Part shown: piece by piece, positions 45,122 through 54,342 of the stretch
Numbering within the stretch: the first letter of the stretch is position 1
How the letters are laid out: each line of letters starts with the position of its first letter
Assembly (NCBI GenBank): GCA_964542165.1
Contig: CAZITQ010000010.1
Location: 13,007-77,006 of the forward strand
DNA: 64,000 bases
Direction: 5' to 3'
DNA from: CAYTBN01 sp964542165
Lineage (GTDB): Bacteria; Myxococcota_A; UBA796; UBA9615; CAYRNR01
Program-made: the position numbers and the translations under genes
The notes under the pieces: model-generated
The model's input: only the letters and a program-made list of their open reading frames with translations
Told to the model about the DNA's origin: nothing
The model's database searches: none

Positions 45122-46096
45122 GTGGCCCAGCGCACGATCCTGGCCGGTGTGTTGCTCCTCGCCCTGACCCCGGGGTGCACCCCGACGGAGGGGCCGGGGG
45201 AGGGGGTGACCGTTCGCGGGTACGGAGTCGTGGGCGGCGAGGTGACCACCGACTGGCCGGAGGTCGTGGCCTACCTGATCGGCGGCGGAGAAGGGGGGCT
45301 GTGCAGCGGGACGCTCATCGGTCCGAGGGCGGTCCTCACGGCCGCCCACTGCGCCGACAGCGGCCTGTCCGGCGACCAGGTGTTCCTCGGACCGTCCCTC
45401 TTCGAACCCGGCCAGGTGGTGGACGTGGAGGAGGCCATCCCCCACGTCGGGTACCAACCGGACAGCGGCCGCCTCGACGTGGCCGTGCTGCTCCTGACCA
45501 ACGAGGTGGCCGAGACCCCGGTCACGCTGAACACCGAGCGGGTGGACAGCGACTGGATCGGGACCACCATGCGGGTGGTGGGGTACGGCAACGAGGACGT
45601 CTACGCGGGTACCACGGCGGGGATCAAGCGCGAGACCGACGTGGAGATCGGCTACGTCGACGGGCCGCTGATCTACCACGAGACCCCGGGACACAACACC
45701 TGCTCTGGGGACTCGGGTGGCCCCCTGTTCGTCGAGCAGGGGGGCGGCTGGGTCCAGCTGGCCGTGACCTCCTTCGTCTACCCCCTGGATCCGGACGACG
45801 ACGCCTGCGATGGCGGCGGGGGCGAGAACCGCGTCGATGCGGTGCTCGAGTGGATCGCGGAGACAGCCGACCTGGACATCGAGATCCCCGGGGACGACGA
45901 CGACAACAGCGGGGACGACGACGACGACGAGCCCGAGGAGTCCTTCCTGGACGAGGTGGACAACCGGGGTGGGTGCGCCACCAGCCTCGGGGGCCGGCGG
46001 AATCCTCCGTCCGCGGCGTGGCTCTCGTGGGTCCTGGCGCTGTGGATCAGCCGGCGCCGCAGGGCACCTTGGCGCCGGGGAGCTGGGTCTCGGTGA
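45122..46096 (+). CDS. Trypsin-like serine protease lipoprotein with MYXO-CTERM-like tail
   Basis: The 324-residue exported protein starts at GTG 45122, well placed after GAGGAGG (ATG 45104 is possible but has no good site). A lipoprotein signal ends LALTPGC. The chymotrypsin fold has the full triad: His in LTAAHCADS, Asp in RLDVAVLLL, Ser in CSGDSGGPLF. After the domain is a linker of Asp repeats (GDDDDNSGDDDDDE) and a C-terminal Cys-containing GGCATSLGG, hydrophobic stretch LSWVLALWI and Arg cluster SRRRR, the pattern of the MYXO-CTERM sorting signal. Its last 50 bases overlap the 3' end of thyX on the other strand. Confidence 0.85.
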   Translation: MAQRTILAGVLLLALTPGCTPTEGPGEGVTVRGYGVVGGEVTTDWPEVVAYLIGGGEGGLCSGTLIGPRAVLTAAHCADSGLSGDQVFLGPSLFEPGQVVDVEEAIPHVGYQPDSGRLDVAVLLLTNEVAETPVTLNTERVDSDWIGTTMRVVGYGNEDVYAGTTAGIKRETDVEIGYVDGPLIYHETPGHNTCSGDSGGPLFVEQGGGWVQLAVTSFVYPLDPDDDACDGGGGENRVDAVLEWIAETADLDIEIPGDDDDNSGDDDDDEPEESFLDEVDNRGGCATSLGGRRNPPSAAWLSWVLALWISRRRRAPWRRGAGSR

Positions 46097-47585
46097 CCCC
46101 CGGTTCGGTGCCGAAGACCTCCCGGTAGCGCTCCACGTAGACGTCCTTGCCCCCGCTGAGCAGCAGGGTCAGCGGCATGACCTCTGCGGCCTGGCGAACC
46201 ATCTCCCCCGCCAGTACACGGATGTCCCACTGGGCGTGTTCGTCCTCCCGGAGCCGAGAGATGTGGTACAGCTCGCGGGCGTTGAGGGTGACCAGGGCCC
46301 GGCGCCGGTGGGCGTTCAACAGGGCGTAGGGCGCGGCGGCGGGGTCGGACTCGGCGATGCGCGCGGCCAGCCGCTCGGAGCGACGGGCCACGTCGTGGAC
46401 ACGGCCGGCGAACCCGGCGCGGACCACCGCCGGCGGGAGGGTGAGGCCCAGGCTGGGATCGTAGGGCTGGGCGGTCAGGGTCATCATCCGGTGGCGCTTG
46501 AGCTGCCCGAAACAAGCGGCGCACAGGTGCAGTTCGAAGGAACACCCCACGTGCTCGAATTCCCGGAGCATGGAGTCGTAGAGCTCCAGGTGCCGCATGG
46601 CGGTGGTCACCAGGCCCCGCAGTGCGTCCTGGCTCAGGCCCGCCGCGTGCCCGCGGCAGGCCTCGTACGACTGGCCCGATACGGTGTGTAGCAGGGCGGC
46701 CACCAGCCGCACGTCGGCGTCTGGTGTCGCCGAGATCCGCCGGACGCGGCCGCTGTCCAGGGCCACCCCGTCGGTCTCACCGGGCGGAAGCTCGGCGTGC
46801 GCCAGCTCCGCGGGGACCCGATCCGCCAGGTCGGCGTACGTCAGGCGATCCCGGTCGCAGGCCTCGGTGAAGATCACCAGCGAAGGGGCCACCTGCTCCA
46901 CCTCGCCGTAGAGCGCCTGCCCCAGGGACCGCACCTCGGCCAGGGGGTGGGCGGCGAAGCGCCGGAGCATCAACTCCAGGTTGCGGGCGTTGACCGTCAT
47001 GCCCAGCTGGCCCTCGGTGGCCATGGCGGTGACGTAGCGCGCGTCTTCCTTGGCTGCCCCCTCCAGCAGGCGCATCGTGCTGCGAACCCGCGCGGCCTCG
47101 GGGTCCGCCGCCACCAGGTCGGCCAGCAGGCGTTCGTTGACGTCGCTGTACAGGGCGTTCTGCGCCTCGATCAGTGCATTGAACTCGGCGGAGAGACCCG
47201 CGTCCTCCACCTCCTGCGGAAGGACGAAGTCCCCGTCGAGGGTGATGTAGCGCTGGGATTTCTCGGTGAACGAGCAGAGGCGGAACTGCTCCACCGCCTC
47301 GATGGCCAGCCTGGAGACCCCCACCAGATCGAAGTTGAAGACCGCGTGCTCGGCCACCGAGTGGTGCCCCATCTCCCAGATGATGCGGTGGTTGGACCGG
47401 CGGGCCTTGGCCACCTCGGTCCGCGCGACGCGGCGCAGCTCCCCCACCGGCTTGCGGTAGCGACTGATCCGGGCATAGGCCGCGGACAGGGGCTCGGGGG
47501 TGAGCATCTCCCGATCGACACCGCGCTCCTCGGCCTCGGCGATCACGGAGGTGTCCAGGTTGAACCCGGCGAGCGTGACGTCCAT
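46047..47585 (-). CDS. thyX: FAD-dependent thymidylate synthase, two-domain (ThyX)
   Basis: ThyX methylates dUMP to dTMP using FAD. This 512-residue protein is twice the usual length and appears to hold two ThyX-like halves. The first has HHSVAEHAVFNFDLVGVSRLAIE and FRLCSFTEKSQRYI. The second has SFELHLCAACFGQLKRHRMMTLTAQPYD. The family motif RHRxxSxNExSxR is imperfect in both halves: the RHR is kept only in the second and the SQRY only in the first. ATG 47585 follows GGGGAG. The gene runs into the 3' end of the protease gene on the opposite strand. Confidence 0.82.
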   Translation of the reverse strand: MDVTLAGFNLDTSVIAEAEERGVDREMLTPEPLSAAYARISRYRKPVGELRRVARTEVAKARRSNHRIIWEMGHHSVAEHAVFNFDLVGVSRLAIEAVEQFRLCSFTEKSQRYITLDGDFVLPQEVEDAGLSAEFNALIEAQNALYSDVNERLLADLVAADPEAARVRSTMRLLEGAAKEDARYVTAMATEGQLGMTVNARNLELMLRRFAAHPLAEVRSLGQALYGEVEQVAPSLVIFTEACDRDRLTYADLADRVPAELAHAELPPGETDGVALDSGRVRRISATPDADVRLVAALLHTVSGQSYEACRGHAAGLSQDALRGLVTTAMRHLELYDSMLREFEHVGCSFELHLCAACFGQLKRHRMMTLTAQPYDPSLGLTLPPAVVRAGFAGRVHDVARRSERLAARIAESDPAAAPYALLNAHRRRALVTLNARELYHISRLREDEHAQWDIRVLAGEMVRQAAEVMPLTLLLSGGKDVYVERYREVFGTEPGVTETQLPGAKVPCGAG

Positions 47586-47629
47586 GGTGCTCCCCCGTTC
47601 GAGCAACCGCGAGGCCGCTCGAGGTTCCC

Positions 47630-48895
47630 TCAGTTGACGACGATGGAGTAGTCGGCCTCGAGCTCGGCCGTGACTGCCAGGAAGCCGATCTCCCCCGACT
47701 CCACGGTGATCTGGCCCCCTTCGCTCACGTCCTCGATGGTGACCTGGGCGCCCACGCTCACCGCCAGCGCCGTCACCGGCGCCGCGACGTCGGAGGTGAT
47801 CTCGAAATCCATCGAACCTGCGGGATCCAGGTCGTAGTAGTCGATGCCGTAGGGATTGAGGTGACCGTCCCTGTCCTCCCCCGGCCCCAGCTCGGTGAGG
47901 GTGCTGACCGGATCGATGTCGAAGGACTCGAATCCGTAGCCCAGGTCGGGGTCGTCCAGGTAGATCGCCACGATCATGTCCAGGAACAGGTCCCAGGAGG
48001 CCTCGTCGTCCCCGGTGTCGGCCAGGGCCGCGTCCAGACCCACCCAGCCGTCGGACGACTCGGCGGTGATCGCGCCCATCAGGTCCGCCCCCCCGTGCTC
48101 CCAGAGGTAGGTGCCCCAGAGCAAGAAGGCGCCATAGTTCGCGGCGCCGTGATCCGGATCCCCCGGTCCCCAGTTGACGTCCGTGTTGTGCAGGAAGGAG
48201 CTGACCCAGGCATCGTCGGTGTAGAAGCCGTTGGCGGTCATCGCCGCTTCCGCCAGGCTCTCGTCGACCCACGGGTGTTCGTTCCCGTCCAGGAAGTGGT
48301 GGATCATGTGAAAGGTCTCGTGGGCGGTCACCGACAGCGCGTAGTCGCCGTCGATGGGGTACATCTGCACGCCGTCGATGTGCAGGCAGTAGTACTCGCA
48401 CCAGCCCATGCTGGTCGGACAGACGTAGCCGTCGCCCATTCCGCCGGTGTCCACGACGAAGATGTGCAGCTTCTCGTTGGGGAAGGTCGAGACGTCGAGC
48501 TCGCCGAACACCGCCTCGTCGTTGCCCAGGATCCCCACGTTGGGATCGAAGGCGCCCTCGTCGCTGTAGATCTCGAAGCGGTGCATGAAGGTGTTGACCA
48601 GCTCCTGGTCCACCGCATCCTCCCAGATCCGGTCGTCCACGTAGACCATGGTCCGGTCGCCCTCGGCCCGGCAGGTCGTGTCCAGGGGGGTGAAGGACAT
48701 GGTGTCGTGGTCGAAGAGCTGGGTGGTCTCCACCTCTCCGTAGCATGGGGAGTCCGTGTAGTCGGGCAGCTCCATGTCGTCGTCGTCGTCACCGGTGGTG
48801 TCGTCGTCTCCTGCGGAGTCGTCGTCCGCTTCCGTGCCGGGGCATCCGGCGATGGAGAAGGAGAGAAGGGCGAGCAGGAGGAGGAGTCGGTTCAT
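47630..48895 (-). CDS. Zinc metalloprotease lipoprotein (HExxH)
   Basis: The 421-residue protein has a clear lipoprotein signal (LLLLLALLSFSIAGC). An Asp-rich linker follows (DDDSAGDDDTTGDDDDD). Its catalytic domain has HETFHMIHHF (zinc motif HExxH near 190), then WVDESLAEAA with a likely third ligand Glu about 17-19 residues on, as in gluzincin/M30-type peptidases. The rest is beta-rich (DFEITSDVAAPVTALAVSVG). It is close to the trypsin-like gene and shares its Asp-rich linker style. It may be a surface or predation-related protease. Confidence 0.78.
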   Translation of the reverse strand: MNRLLLLLALLSFSIAGCPGTEADDDSAGDDDTTGDDDDDMELPDYTDSPCYGEVETTQLFDHDTMSFTPLDTTCRAEGDRTMVYVDDRIWEDAVDQELVNTFMHRFEIYSDEGAFDPNVGILGNDEAVFGELDVSTFPNEKLHIFVVDTGGMGDGYVCPTSMGWCEYYCLHIDGVQMYPIDGDYALSVTAHETFHMIHHFLDGNEHPWVDESLAEAAMTANGFYTDDAWVSSFLHNTDVNWGPGDPDHGAANYGAFLLWGTYLWEHGGADLMGAITAESSDGWVGLDAALADTGDDEASWDLFLDMIVAIYLDDPDLGYGFESFDIDPVSTLTELGPGEDRDGHLNPYGIDYYDLDPAGSMDFEITSDVAAPVTALAVSVGAQVTIEDVSEGGQITVESGEIGFLAVTAELEADYSIVVN

Positions 48896-49054
48896 GCGTG
48901 TACCTCGTGGTTGGCCTGGGACGTGCGACGGCTGTGCATCCGTATATCCGCCCCGGGACTGGACCGCAAGTCCGACGTGGGGTCGCCCCGGGACCCCCTC
49001 GACGGCCGGGCGCCCCGGTGCTTCAATGTCGCCCGCGGAGGGCCAGGGTCAGCC

Positions 49055-49261
49055 ATGGGTCATGGTCGACGGGCATACCTGACGGTCGCGGAGGCTGCGC
49101 TGAGGTGCGGTGTGAGCCGCCGCACCGTGCAGAGCTGGATCCGCGGGGGCAAGCTGTCCGCCAGCCGCCTTCCCGGAGGGCACTACCGGATCCACGAGGA
49201 CGTCCTGAAGGTCTTCCTGCGGTCCCGGCGGCCGCCCGAGGGGGTCGAGCCACGGGGGTGA
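49055..49261 (+). CDS. Small excisionase/MerR-like HTH protein
   Basis: This 68-residue protein is a single winged helix-turn-helix of the excisionase/BldC type: LTVAEAALRCGVSRRTVQSWIRGG, then KLSASRLPGGHYRIHEDVL. Such proteins bind DNA as small regulators or excisionases. No integrase, attachment site or phage gene is seen nearby, so regulation is more likely than excision. A ribosome site (GGAGGG at 49037-49042) lies about 12 bases upstream. Confidence 0.7.
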   Translation: MGHGRRAYLTVAEAALRCGVSRRTVQSWIRGGKLSASRLPGGHYRIHEDVLKVFLRSRRPPEGVEPRG

Positions 49262-49367
49262 GCCGGGCGCGCCGCCCGCCCGCTGGCCGACTACCCCCAC
49301 GGCGCCCGCTCCGGTACCATCCCGGGGCGGCTGAGCCGATCCGTGGTCCGCCGCCTGGGAGCGAAGC

Positions 49368-50831
49368 GTGCGTATCCGAATCCTCCTTCCCTGGATCCTG
49401 TGGACGGTCCTGTCGACGGCGGGCATGGCGTCCGCTGGGCAGGCAGACATGTTCGGCGTGGGCGCCGCGGCCATGGGCCGGGGCAACGGCGGGAGCGCGC
49501 TGTCCGGCGAGTGGGCATCGCTGTTCTACAACCCCGCCGCCATGGGGCTCGCCGCGTTCGACTCGTTCAGCCTGGGTGGACAGCTCGCGTTCCCCTCGTT
49601 CCCGGACGTGGACGGCGTCGAATGGGCCGATGGCCGCGACGAGCGGGTCATGGACGAGGCCCTCTCCCCGCACGGCCTGCACCTGGGGCTGGTCAAGCGC
49701 ATCGCCCCCTGGCTGCGCTTCGGCCTGGCCTACACCCACCCGGGCAAGGGGTTCTTCTACTTCGAGCAGGAGGATCCGTACATCCCCACCCTGATGCGCT
49801 GGCGGAACCGGGCGCACCGGATGGCGCTGTACGCGGGCTTCTCCGCCGAGCCATTTCGCGGGCTGCTGCTGGGTTTCGACCTGGAGGTCACGGCCCACGC
49901 GCGCCTGACCGTGGACTATGCCTGGGAAGGCAGCACCAGCGACGACTCGGCCATCGCCCTGGCCAACCTGCGCATGGCCGAGTTCCACATCAAACCCGCT
50001 GCGCGACCCATCGCGGGCCTCATCATCGATTTCGAACGCCTGGCCGGTCGACCGCGGGGGCTCCGCTTCGGCCTCACGTACCGCAACCCCCTCTACGTGG
50101 CCCTCGATCCCACCGAGCTGTCCATGGACCTCATCGACCCCGGGGTGCTCGACCCGGTTTTCGTCCTGGTGGACAAGGTGAGCGCCACGGCGGTGACGAG
50201 CCTGATCGACTTCTACACGCCCCGTCAGATCTGCCTCGGTCTCGCCCTGGATCACGCGCGCGCCGCCGCGTACGTCGACGTGACCTGGAACCAGTACAGC
50301 AAGATGATCCCCAGCGCCGGCGTGATCAAGGAGGGTCGGGAGGACGAGGGCGGGATGTCGGTGTTCTGGAACTTCCCCGAGGACCGGGAGGCGGCCTACG
50401 GCCTGGTCGACGGGCGCCCCGTCGCCCCCGGGGCGTTCCGGGCCACCGCGACGGGGCGGGCCGGCTTCGACATCCCGCCCGGGGCGGCGGCCGAGCAGGC
50501 CCGACGGGCGGGGATCGTGATCCGGGCGGGTGGCTCCTACGATCCATCCCTGGTCCGCCCGCAACCGGGCCCCACCAATCTGATGGACTCCCCCGTGATC
50601 AGCGGCACGGCGGGACTCGGGCTCTACGCCCCGGATCCCCTGGGCCTGCTGGCGGGGATGGGGTCCCTGGACCTCGCGATCCAGGTGCACGGTGCGTTGC
50701 CGGCCAGCTACGAAAAGGACCCGTCGCTGGTCCCCGAAGGGGTGGTCCTGCCGGTGACCAACGGGGACGCGGTGGAGTGGGCCGGTGGCGTGATGGTCGT
50801 CGGCGCGCTGACGGGCACCCTGCGGTTCTGA
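49368..50831 (+). CDS. OmpP1/FadL/TodX-like outer-membrane transporter
   Basis: The 487-residue protein has a signal peptide (LLPWILWTVLSTAGMASAG). The N-terminal hatch begins QADMFGVGAAAMGRGNGGSA and SLFYNPAAMGLA, the hallmark of FadL-type channels for hydrophobic molecules. The rest is barrel strands (for example LRFGLAYTHPGKGFFYF, GLLLGFDLEVTAHARL, AAAYVDVTWNQYSKM). It ends GALTGTLRF with a terminal Phe. GTG 49368 follows GGGAG. The substrate may be a fatty acid or an aromatic compound. It converges with the kinase gene 15 bases away. Confidence 0.82.
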   Translation: MRIRILLPWILWTVLSTAGMASAGQADMFGVGAAAMGRGNGGSALSGEWASLFYNPAAMGLAAFDSFSLGGQLAFPSFPDVDGVEWADGRDERVMDEALSPHGLHLGLVKRIAPWLRFGLAYTHPGKGFFYFEQEDPYIPTLMRWRNRAHRMALYAGFSAEPFRGLLLGFDLEVTAHARLTVDYAWEGSTSDDSAIALANLRMAEFHIKPAARPIAGLIIDFERLAGRPRGLRFGLTYRNPLYVALDPTELSMDLIDPGVLDPVFVLVDKVSATAVTSLIDFYTPRQICLGLALDHARAAAYVDVTWNQYSKMIPSAGVIKEGREDEGGMSVFWNFPEDREAAYGLVDGRPVAPGAFRATATGRAGFDIPPGAAAEQARRAGIVIRAGGSYDPSLVRPQPGPTNLMDSPVISGTAGLGLYAPDPLGLLAGMGSLDLAIQVHGALPASYEKDPSLVPEGVVLPVTNGDAVEWAGGVMVVGALTGTLRF

Positions 50832-50845
50832 ACCGGGCCGCCCGC

Positions 50846-52984
50846 TCAGTCCCCGATCTCGTCGATGGCGTCCTCGATGGCCTCGAGCACCGACCCGTCC
50901 TCCTCGACCGCCAGCTGGTACTCCAGGGCTGGCAGACAGCTCTCGTCGCCGAACTCCTCGATGGCTTCCGCCGCCGCCTCCCGAACCTCCGGAGATTCGT
51001 CGCTCATCAGGGCCTTGCACAGGGGTCGGAGAGACGCGGGGTCCTCGTAGGAGGCCAGCAGGCGGGCGGCCTGGAGCCGGAGATCGGGATCCGGGTCGTT
51101 GCGGAGCGCCCAGGCCGCGATGCGCGTGTCTGCCGCCGTGCGGCGCTTGCGGCCGGCCTCCAGGGCGTATCGGCGCACCTCCCTGTCGTCCTCGCCCTTG
51201 ACCAGCTCCTCGATGGTCTCGGACGCCGCCGCGGTGCGGTGGTCTTCCAGGTCCTCGGCCGCGTGGGCCCGGCGGTCGGTCCCGCGGGCGGCCAGGCCCT
51301 TGACGATCCGCTCGGGGAGCACGCCCTCCCGTTCGCTGTGCTTGCCGCGGTAGGTGCCTGCCGGCGGGAGTACCGGGCGTCCGCGGCCCACCGCCTGCGC
51401 CTCCGTCTCGGCATCCGCTGGGCCGACATCCGGGTCGCCGTCCGCGGCGGTATCCGCGATGGCGTCGTCCTCTACTGGGGCGGGATCCCCGTCCCCCGGC
51501 CCGCCTCCAGCGGTCTCTGGTTCGGCCGCGGCTGCCCCCTCGTCGTCCACCTCGGGAGGGGGGGCGGTGCCCGGGTCCGGCGGCTCGCCGGCGGTCGAGG
51601 CCCCGGAAGGTGCTTGGTCGAGGGCCACCTCTCCGCCCCCGGCGTCCTCGTCGGGATCGCCCGCGTCCGCCACCGCGTCGTCTTCGAGCGACGGCGACGC
51701 GGAATCGGCCAGCCGGACCGGCGCCGGACCCCCGCCTGGGAGGTGGGAGAGCAGCAACAGGACGATCACCACCAGACAGACCGCGAGCAGGGTCACCAGC
51801 GAGCCGACCAGCACCCAGACTCCCGGTCGGCTCCGGTGGCGGGGTGGGGCCGCCTCCTCCGACAGGGGTCCGGCGGCGCGGTCGGCGGCCGGAGAGGGCG
51901 TCCCGCCCCCGTCAGGCACTGCTCCGTGGTGCGCGCCGAGAGTCTCCACGGGGGATTCGGTGCGCGTGGACAGGGTGGTGTCGATGGGCTGCAGACCGCC
52001 GGCCTCCGTGGGCGGACGGGTGGGGGCGCCCGTACCCACCTCCGGCCCGCTGCCGGCCCGGTCCTTGTCCGGCGGGAAGGTCGAAGCCAGCCAGGGGCCG
52101 AGGGCCTCGTCCCCCTCCAGCGAGTCGTACACCCCGGTCAACGCCCGGCCCATCTCGGCGGCGGAAGCGTAGCGGTCTTCCGGATCGCGCTGGAACGCGA
52201 TCTCCAGCACGGGGACCAGGGCCGGCAGGTGCTCGCCGACCCGATCGAGGACCTCGCTCACCTCGGCACGGGCCACCTTCTGCAGCACGTGGTACAGCTG
52301 GGTTCCCTGGAAGGCCGTGTCGCCGGTCACCATCTGGGCCGCGACCGAAGCCATGCTGAACAGGTCCGATCGGCGGTCGAGGGGCTTGCCCTCCACCTGC
52401 TCCGGGCTCATGTAGATCGGCGTGCCCTTGGTCACCGCGGCCGTGGAGGTCTTGAACAGATTGGTCTCGGCGCGGGCGATGCCGAAGTCCATGATCTTGA
52501 CCACGCCGTCCCGTTCGAGCATCAGGTTGGCGGGCTTGAGGTCCCTGTGGACCAGGTGCATCGGCCGCCCGTCCTCGTCGGTGGCGCCGTGGGCGTACTC
52601 CAGCCCGGCGCAGACCTGCAGGGCGATCTGCAGCACGATCCGCGGCGGCAGCCGCCCCGGAGGCGGTGTGCGGTGCAGCACCTCGTCGAGGGTCAGCCCC
52701 TGCACGAACTCCATGGCGATGTAGTAAGTGTCCTCCACGTGGTCGAATTCGTAGACCTCGACCACGTTTCTGTGCCGCAGGTGTCCCCCGAGGCGGGCCT
52801 CGTTGATCAGGGCCCGAAGCAGCTTCTCCTCACGGGCCACGTGGGGGAGGATCTGCTTGAGCGCGACCTCCTTGCGGAACCCCATCGGCCCGGCGCGTAC
52901 CGCGCGGTAGACGCGGGCCATCCCCCCCTCACCGAGGACCTCGGCCAGGTCGTACTTGCCGAACCTCCGGGTCCCGTCGCTCAT
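50846..52984 (-). CDS. Membrane Ser/Thr protein kinase with C-terminal HEAT repeats
   Basis: The 712-residue protein has a Hanks-type kinase at residues about 10-275 (GEGGMARVYRA, ALKQI, HRDLKPANLML, DFGIAR, SPEQ). A long Pro/Asp/Glu-rich linker contains one membrane helix near 385-410 (VWVLVGSLVTLLAVCLVV). After another acidic linker the last 150 residues are HEAT-like helix repeats (LRLQAARLLASYEDPASLRPL, SPEVREAAAEAIEEFG, DGSVLEAIEDAIDEIG) placed outside the membrane. The extracellular HEAT domain may sense a ligand. I chose ATG 52984 because AAGGGG lies just upstream. Confidence 0.88.
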   Translation of the reverse strand: MSDGTRRFGKYDLAEVLGEGGMARVYRAVRAGPMGFRKEVALKQILPHVAREEKLLRALINEARLGGHLRHRNVVEVYEFDHVEDTYYIAMEFVQGLTLDEVLHRTPPPGRLPPRIVLQIALQVCAGLEYAHGATDEDGRPMHLVHRDLKPANLMLERDGVVKIMDFGIARAETNLFKTSTAAVTKGTPIYMSPEQVEGKPLDRRSDLFSMASVAAQMVTGDTAFQGTQLYHVLQKVARAEVSEVLDRVGEHLPALVPVLEIAFQRDPEDRYASAAEMGRALTGVYDSLEGDEALGPWLASTFPPDKDRAGSGPEVGTGAPTRPPTEAGGLQPIDTTLSTRTESPVETLGAHHGAVPDGGGTPSPAADRAAGPLSEEAAPPRHRSRPGVWVLVGSLVTLLAVCLVVIVLLLLSHLPGGGPAPVRLADSASPSLEDDAVADAGDPDEDAGGGEVALDQAPSGASTAGEPPDPGTAPPPEVDDEGAAAAEPETAGGGPGDGDPAPVEDDAIADTAADGDPDVGPADAETEAQAVGRGRPVLPPAGTYRGKHSEREGVLPERIVKGLAARGTDRRAHAAEDLEDHRTAAASETIEELVKGEDDREVRRYALEAGRKRRTAADTRIAAWALRNDPDPDLRLQAARLLASYEDPASLRPLCKALMSDESPEVREAAAEAIEEFGDESCLPALEYQLAVEEDGSVLEAIEDAIDEIGD

Positions 52985-53087
52985 GTCCCCTTCGTGTCCA
53001 CCCACCACCGGTCGAGTATACCCGCCTCCTCGCCGGCCAAGCGCTCATTGGTTTGGACGCGCGGATTGTGAAACGATTCGGAATCCC

Positions 53088-54290
53088 ATGCCGCGCACAC
53101 CTCCCGACCCGGCCACGAATACCCCGCTGACCGTGGTCTGCGCGGGGTTCGACTGGCAACACCCGAGCCCCCTGCGGCACCTGGAGCTGTCGCTGGCCCA
53201 CGAGCACCGCGTGATCCACGTGGAGTCCCTGGGACTGCGACGACCGCGAATGGGCGGCGGTGACGCGTCCCGCCTGCTGTGGAAGGCGGCCCGGATCGCG
53301 GGGATCGCCGCCCACGGCGGACCGGTTTCCCCGGTCACCGTACTCGCCCCCCGCGCCCTCCCCCTGCCCGGTTCTCCGACCGCGCGCGTGCTCAATGGCT
53401 GGGCGCTGACCCGGGGTCTGCGCCGTGTCCTGGGCGACCGGCCGGTGGACGTCTTCGTCACCGCGCTGCCCACGGCGCTCGAGTTCATGATCCGGGTTCG
53501 CGCGCGGATCTCGGCGTACTACCGTGTGGACGACTGGCCCCGCTGGCCCGGGGTGGACGGCGACGTGGTGGCCGAACTGGAGCGGGCCTTGATGGACCGG
53601 GTGGATCTGACGTTCGCGACCTCGCGGGCGCTGCTCGAGGGCGCGCGAAGTCGCCGCGGGGGCGGGATCCACCTGCCCCAGGGGGTGGACCGGGACCATT
53701 TCTCGCGCGCCCTCCGGTCTGGCCCCCTCCTCCCGGCTCTCGAGGGACTGCCTCGGCCGGTGCTGGGCGCGTTCGGTCGCTGGGACGACCGGGTGGACTG
53801 GCCGCTGCTGGAGGCCGTGGCCCGGACCTGGCCGGGCAGTCTCGCCCTCGCTGGACCGGTGGAGTCCGGGGCTCGGCGGCACCTCTCCGCCCGCTCTGTG
53901 CGCTGGTTGGGTCCCGTACCCTACGCGGATCTTCCGAGCCTGGCCCGCGGAGTGGACGTCTGGGCGCTGCCCTACGTGGTCGGTCCCCGAACCCACGCCA
54001 TCGATCCCCTCAAGCTCCGCGAGTACCTGGCCACGGGCCGGCCGGTGGTCGGCCCCCCCCAGGCCGCCCTGGCCCCCGGGGAGGAGCCCCGCCGGGTCGC
54101 CGCGCCCCCCGGGGGGCAGGTCGCGGCCGCCCTCGACTGTGCGGCGGATCCCGTGGCGGGGAGGGAGGTGCGGCTCGCCGCACTCGCCGACGAGGGCTGG
54201 GACGACCGGAGTCGGGTGTTCGTGGAAGAGGTGATGAAGACGCGCCGGGGTGTCGGCCCACCGGTGGGGACGACGTCCCTCGACCGTTGA
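53088..54290 (+). CDS. Glycosyltransferase, GT4-like
   Basis: The 400-residue protein has the two-Rossmann GT-B pattern: AGFDWQHPSPLRHLELSLAH at the N-terminus, YYRVDDWPRWPGVD, then HLPQGVDRDHF, RPVLGAFGRWDDRVDWPLL, WLGPVPYADLPSLARGVD and the nucleotide-binding block DPLKLREYLATGRPVV. The layout resembles TuaH-type transferases, which work on surface polysaccharides. The start ATG 53088 lacks a strong ribosome site. It is divergent from the kinase gene. Sugar donor and acceptor are unknown. Confidence 0.8.
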   Translation: MPRTPPDPATNTPLTVVCAGFDWQHPSPLRHLELSLAHEHRVIHVESLGLRRPRMGGGDASRLLWKAARIAGIAAHGGPVSPVTVLAPRALPLPGSPTARVLNGWALTRGLRRVLGDRPVDVFVTALPTALEFMIRVRARISAYYRVDDWPRWPGVDGDVVAELERALMDRVDLTFATSRALLEGARSRRGGGIHLPQGVDRDHFSRALRSGPLLPALEGLPRPVLGAFGRWDDRVDWPLLEAVARTWPGSLALAGPVESGARRHLSARSVRWLGPVPYADLPSLARGVDVWALPYVVGPRTHAIDPLKLREYLATGRPVVGPPQAALAPGEEPRRVAAPPGGQVAAALDCAADPVAGREVRLAALADEGWDDRSRVFVEEVMKTRRGVGPPVGTTSLDR

Positions 54291-54342
54291 CGGTCACCCC
54301 GGCGGAGACTACGATCAAATTCCAGGAATTCTCGATACTTCG

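Noticed and set aside
49055..49261. Mobile element marked by the excisionase-like gene
   Set aside because: There is no integrase, direct repeat, attachment site or composition change around it.
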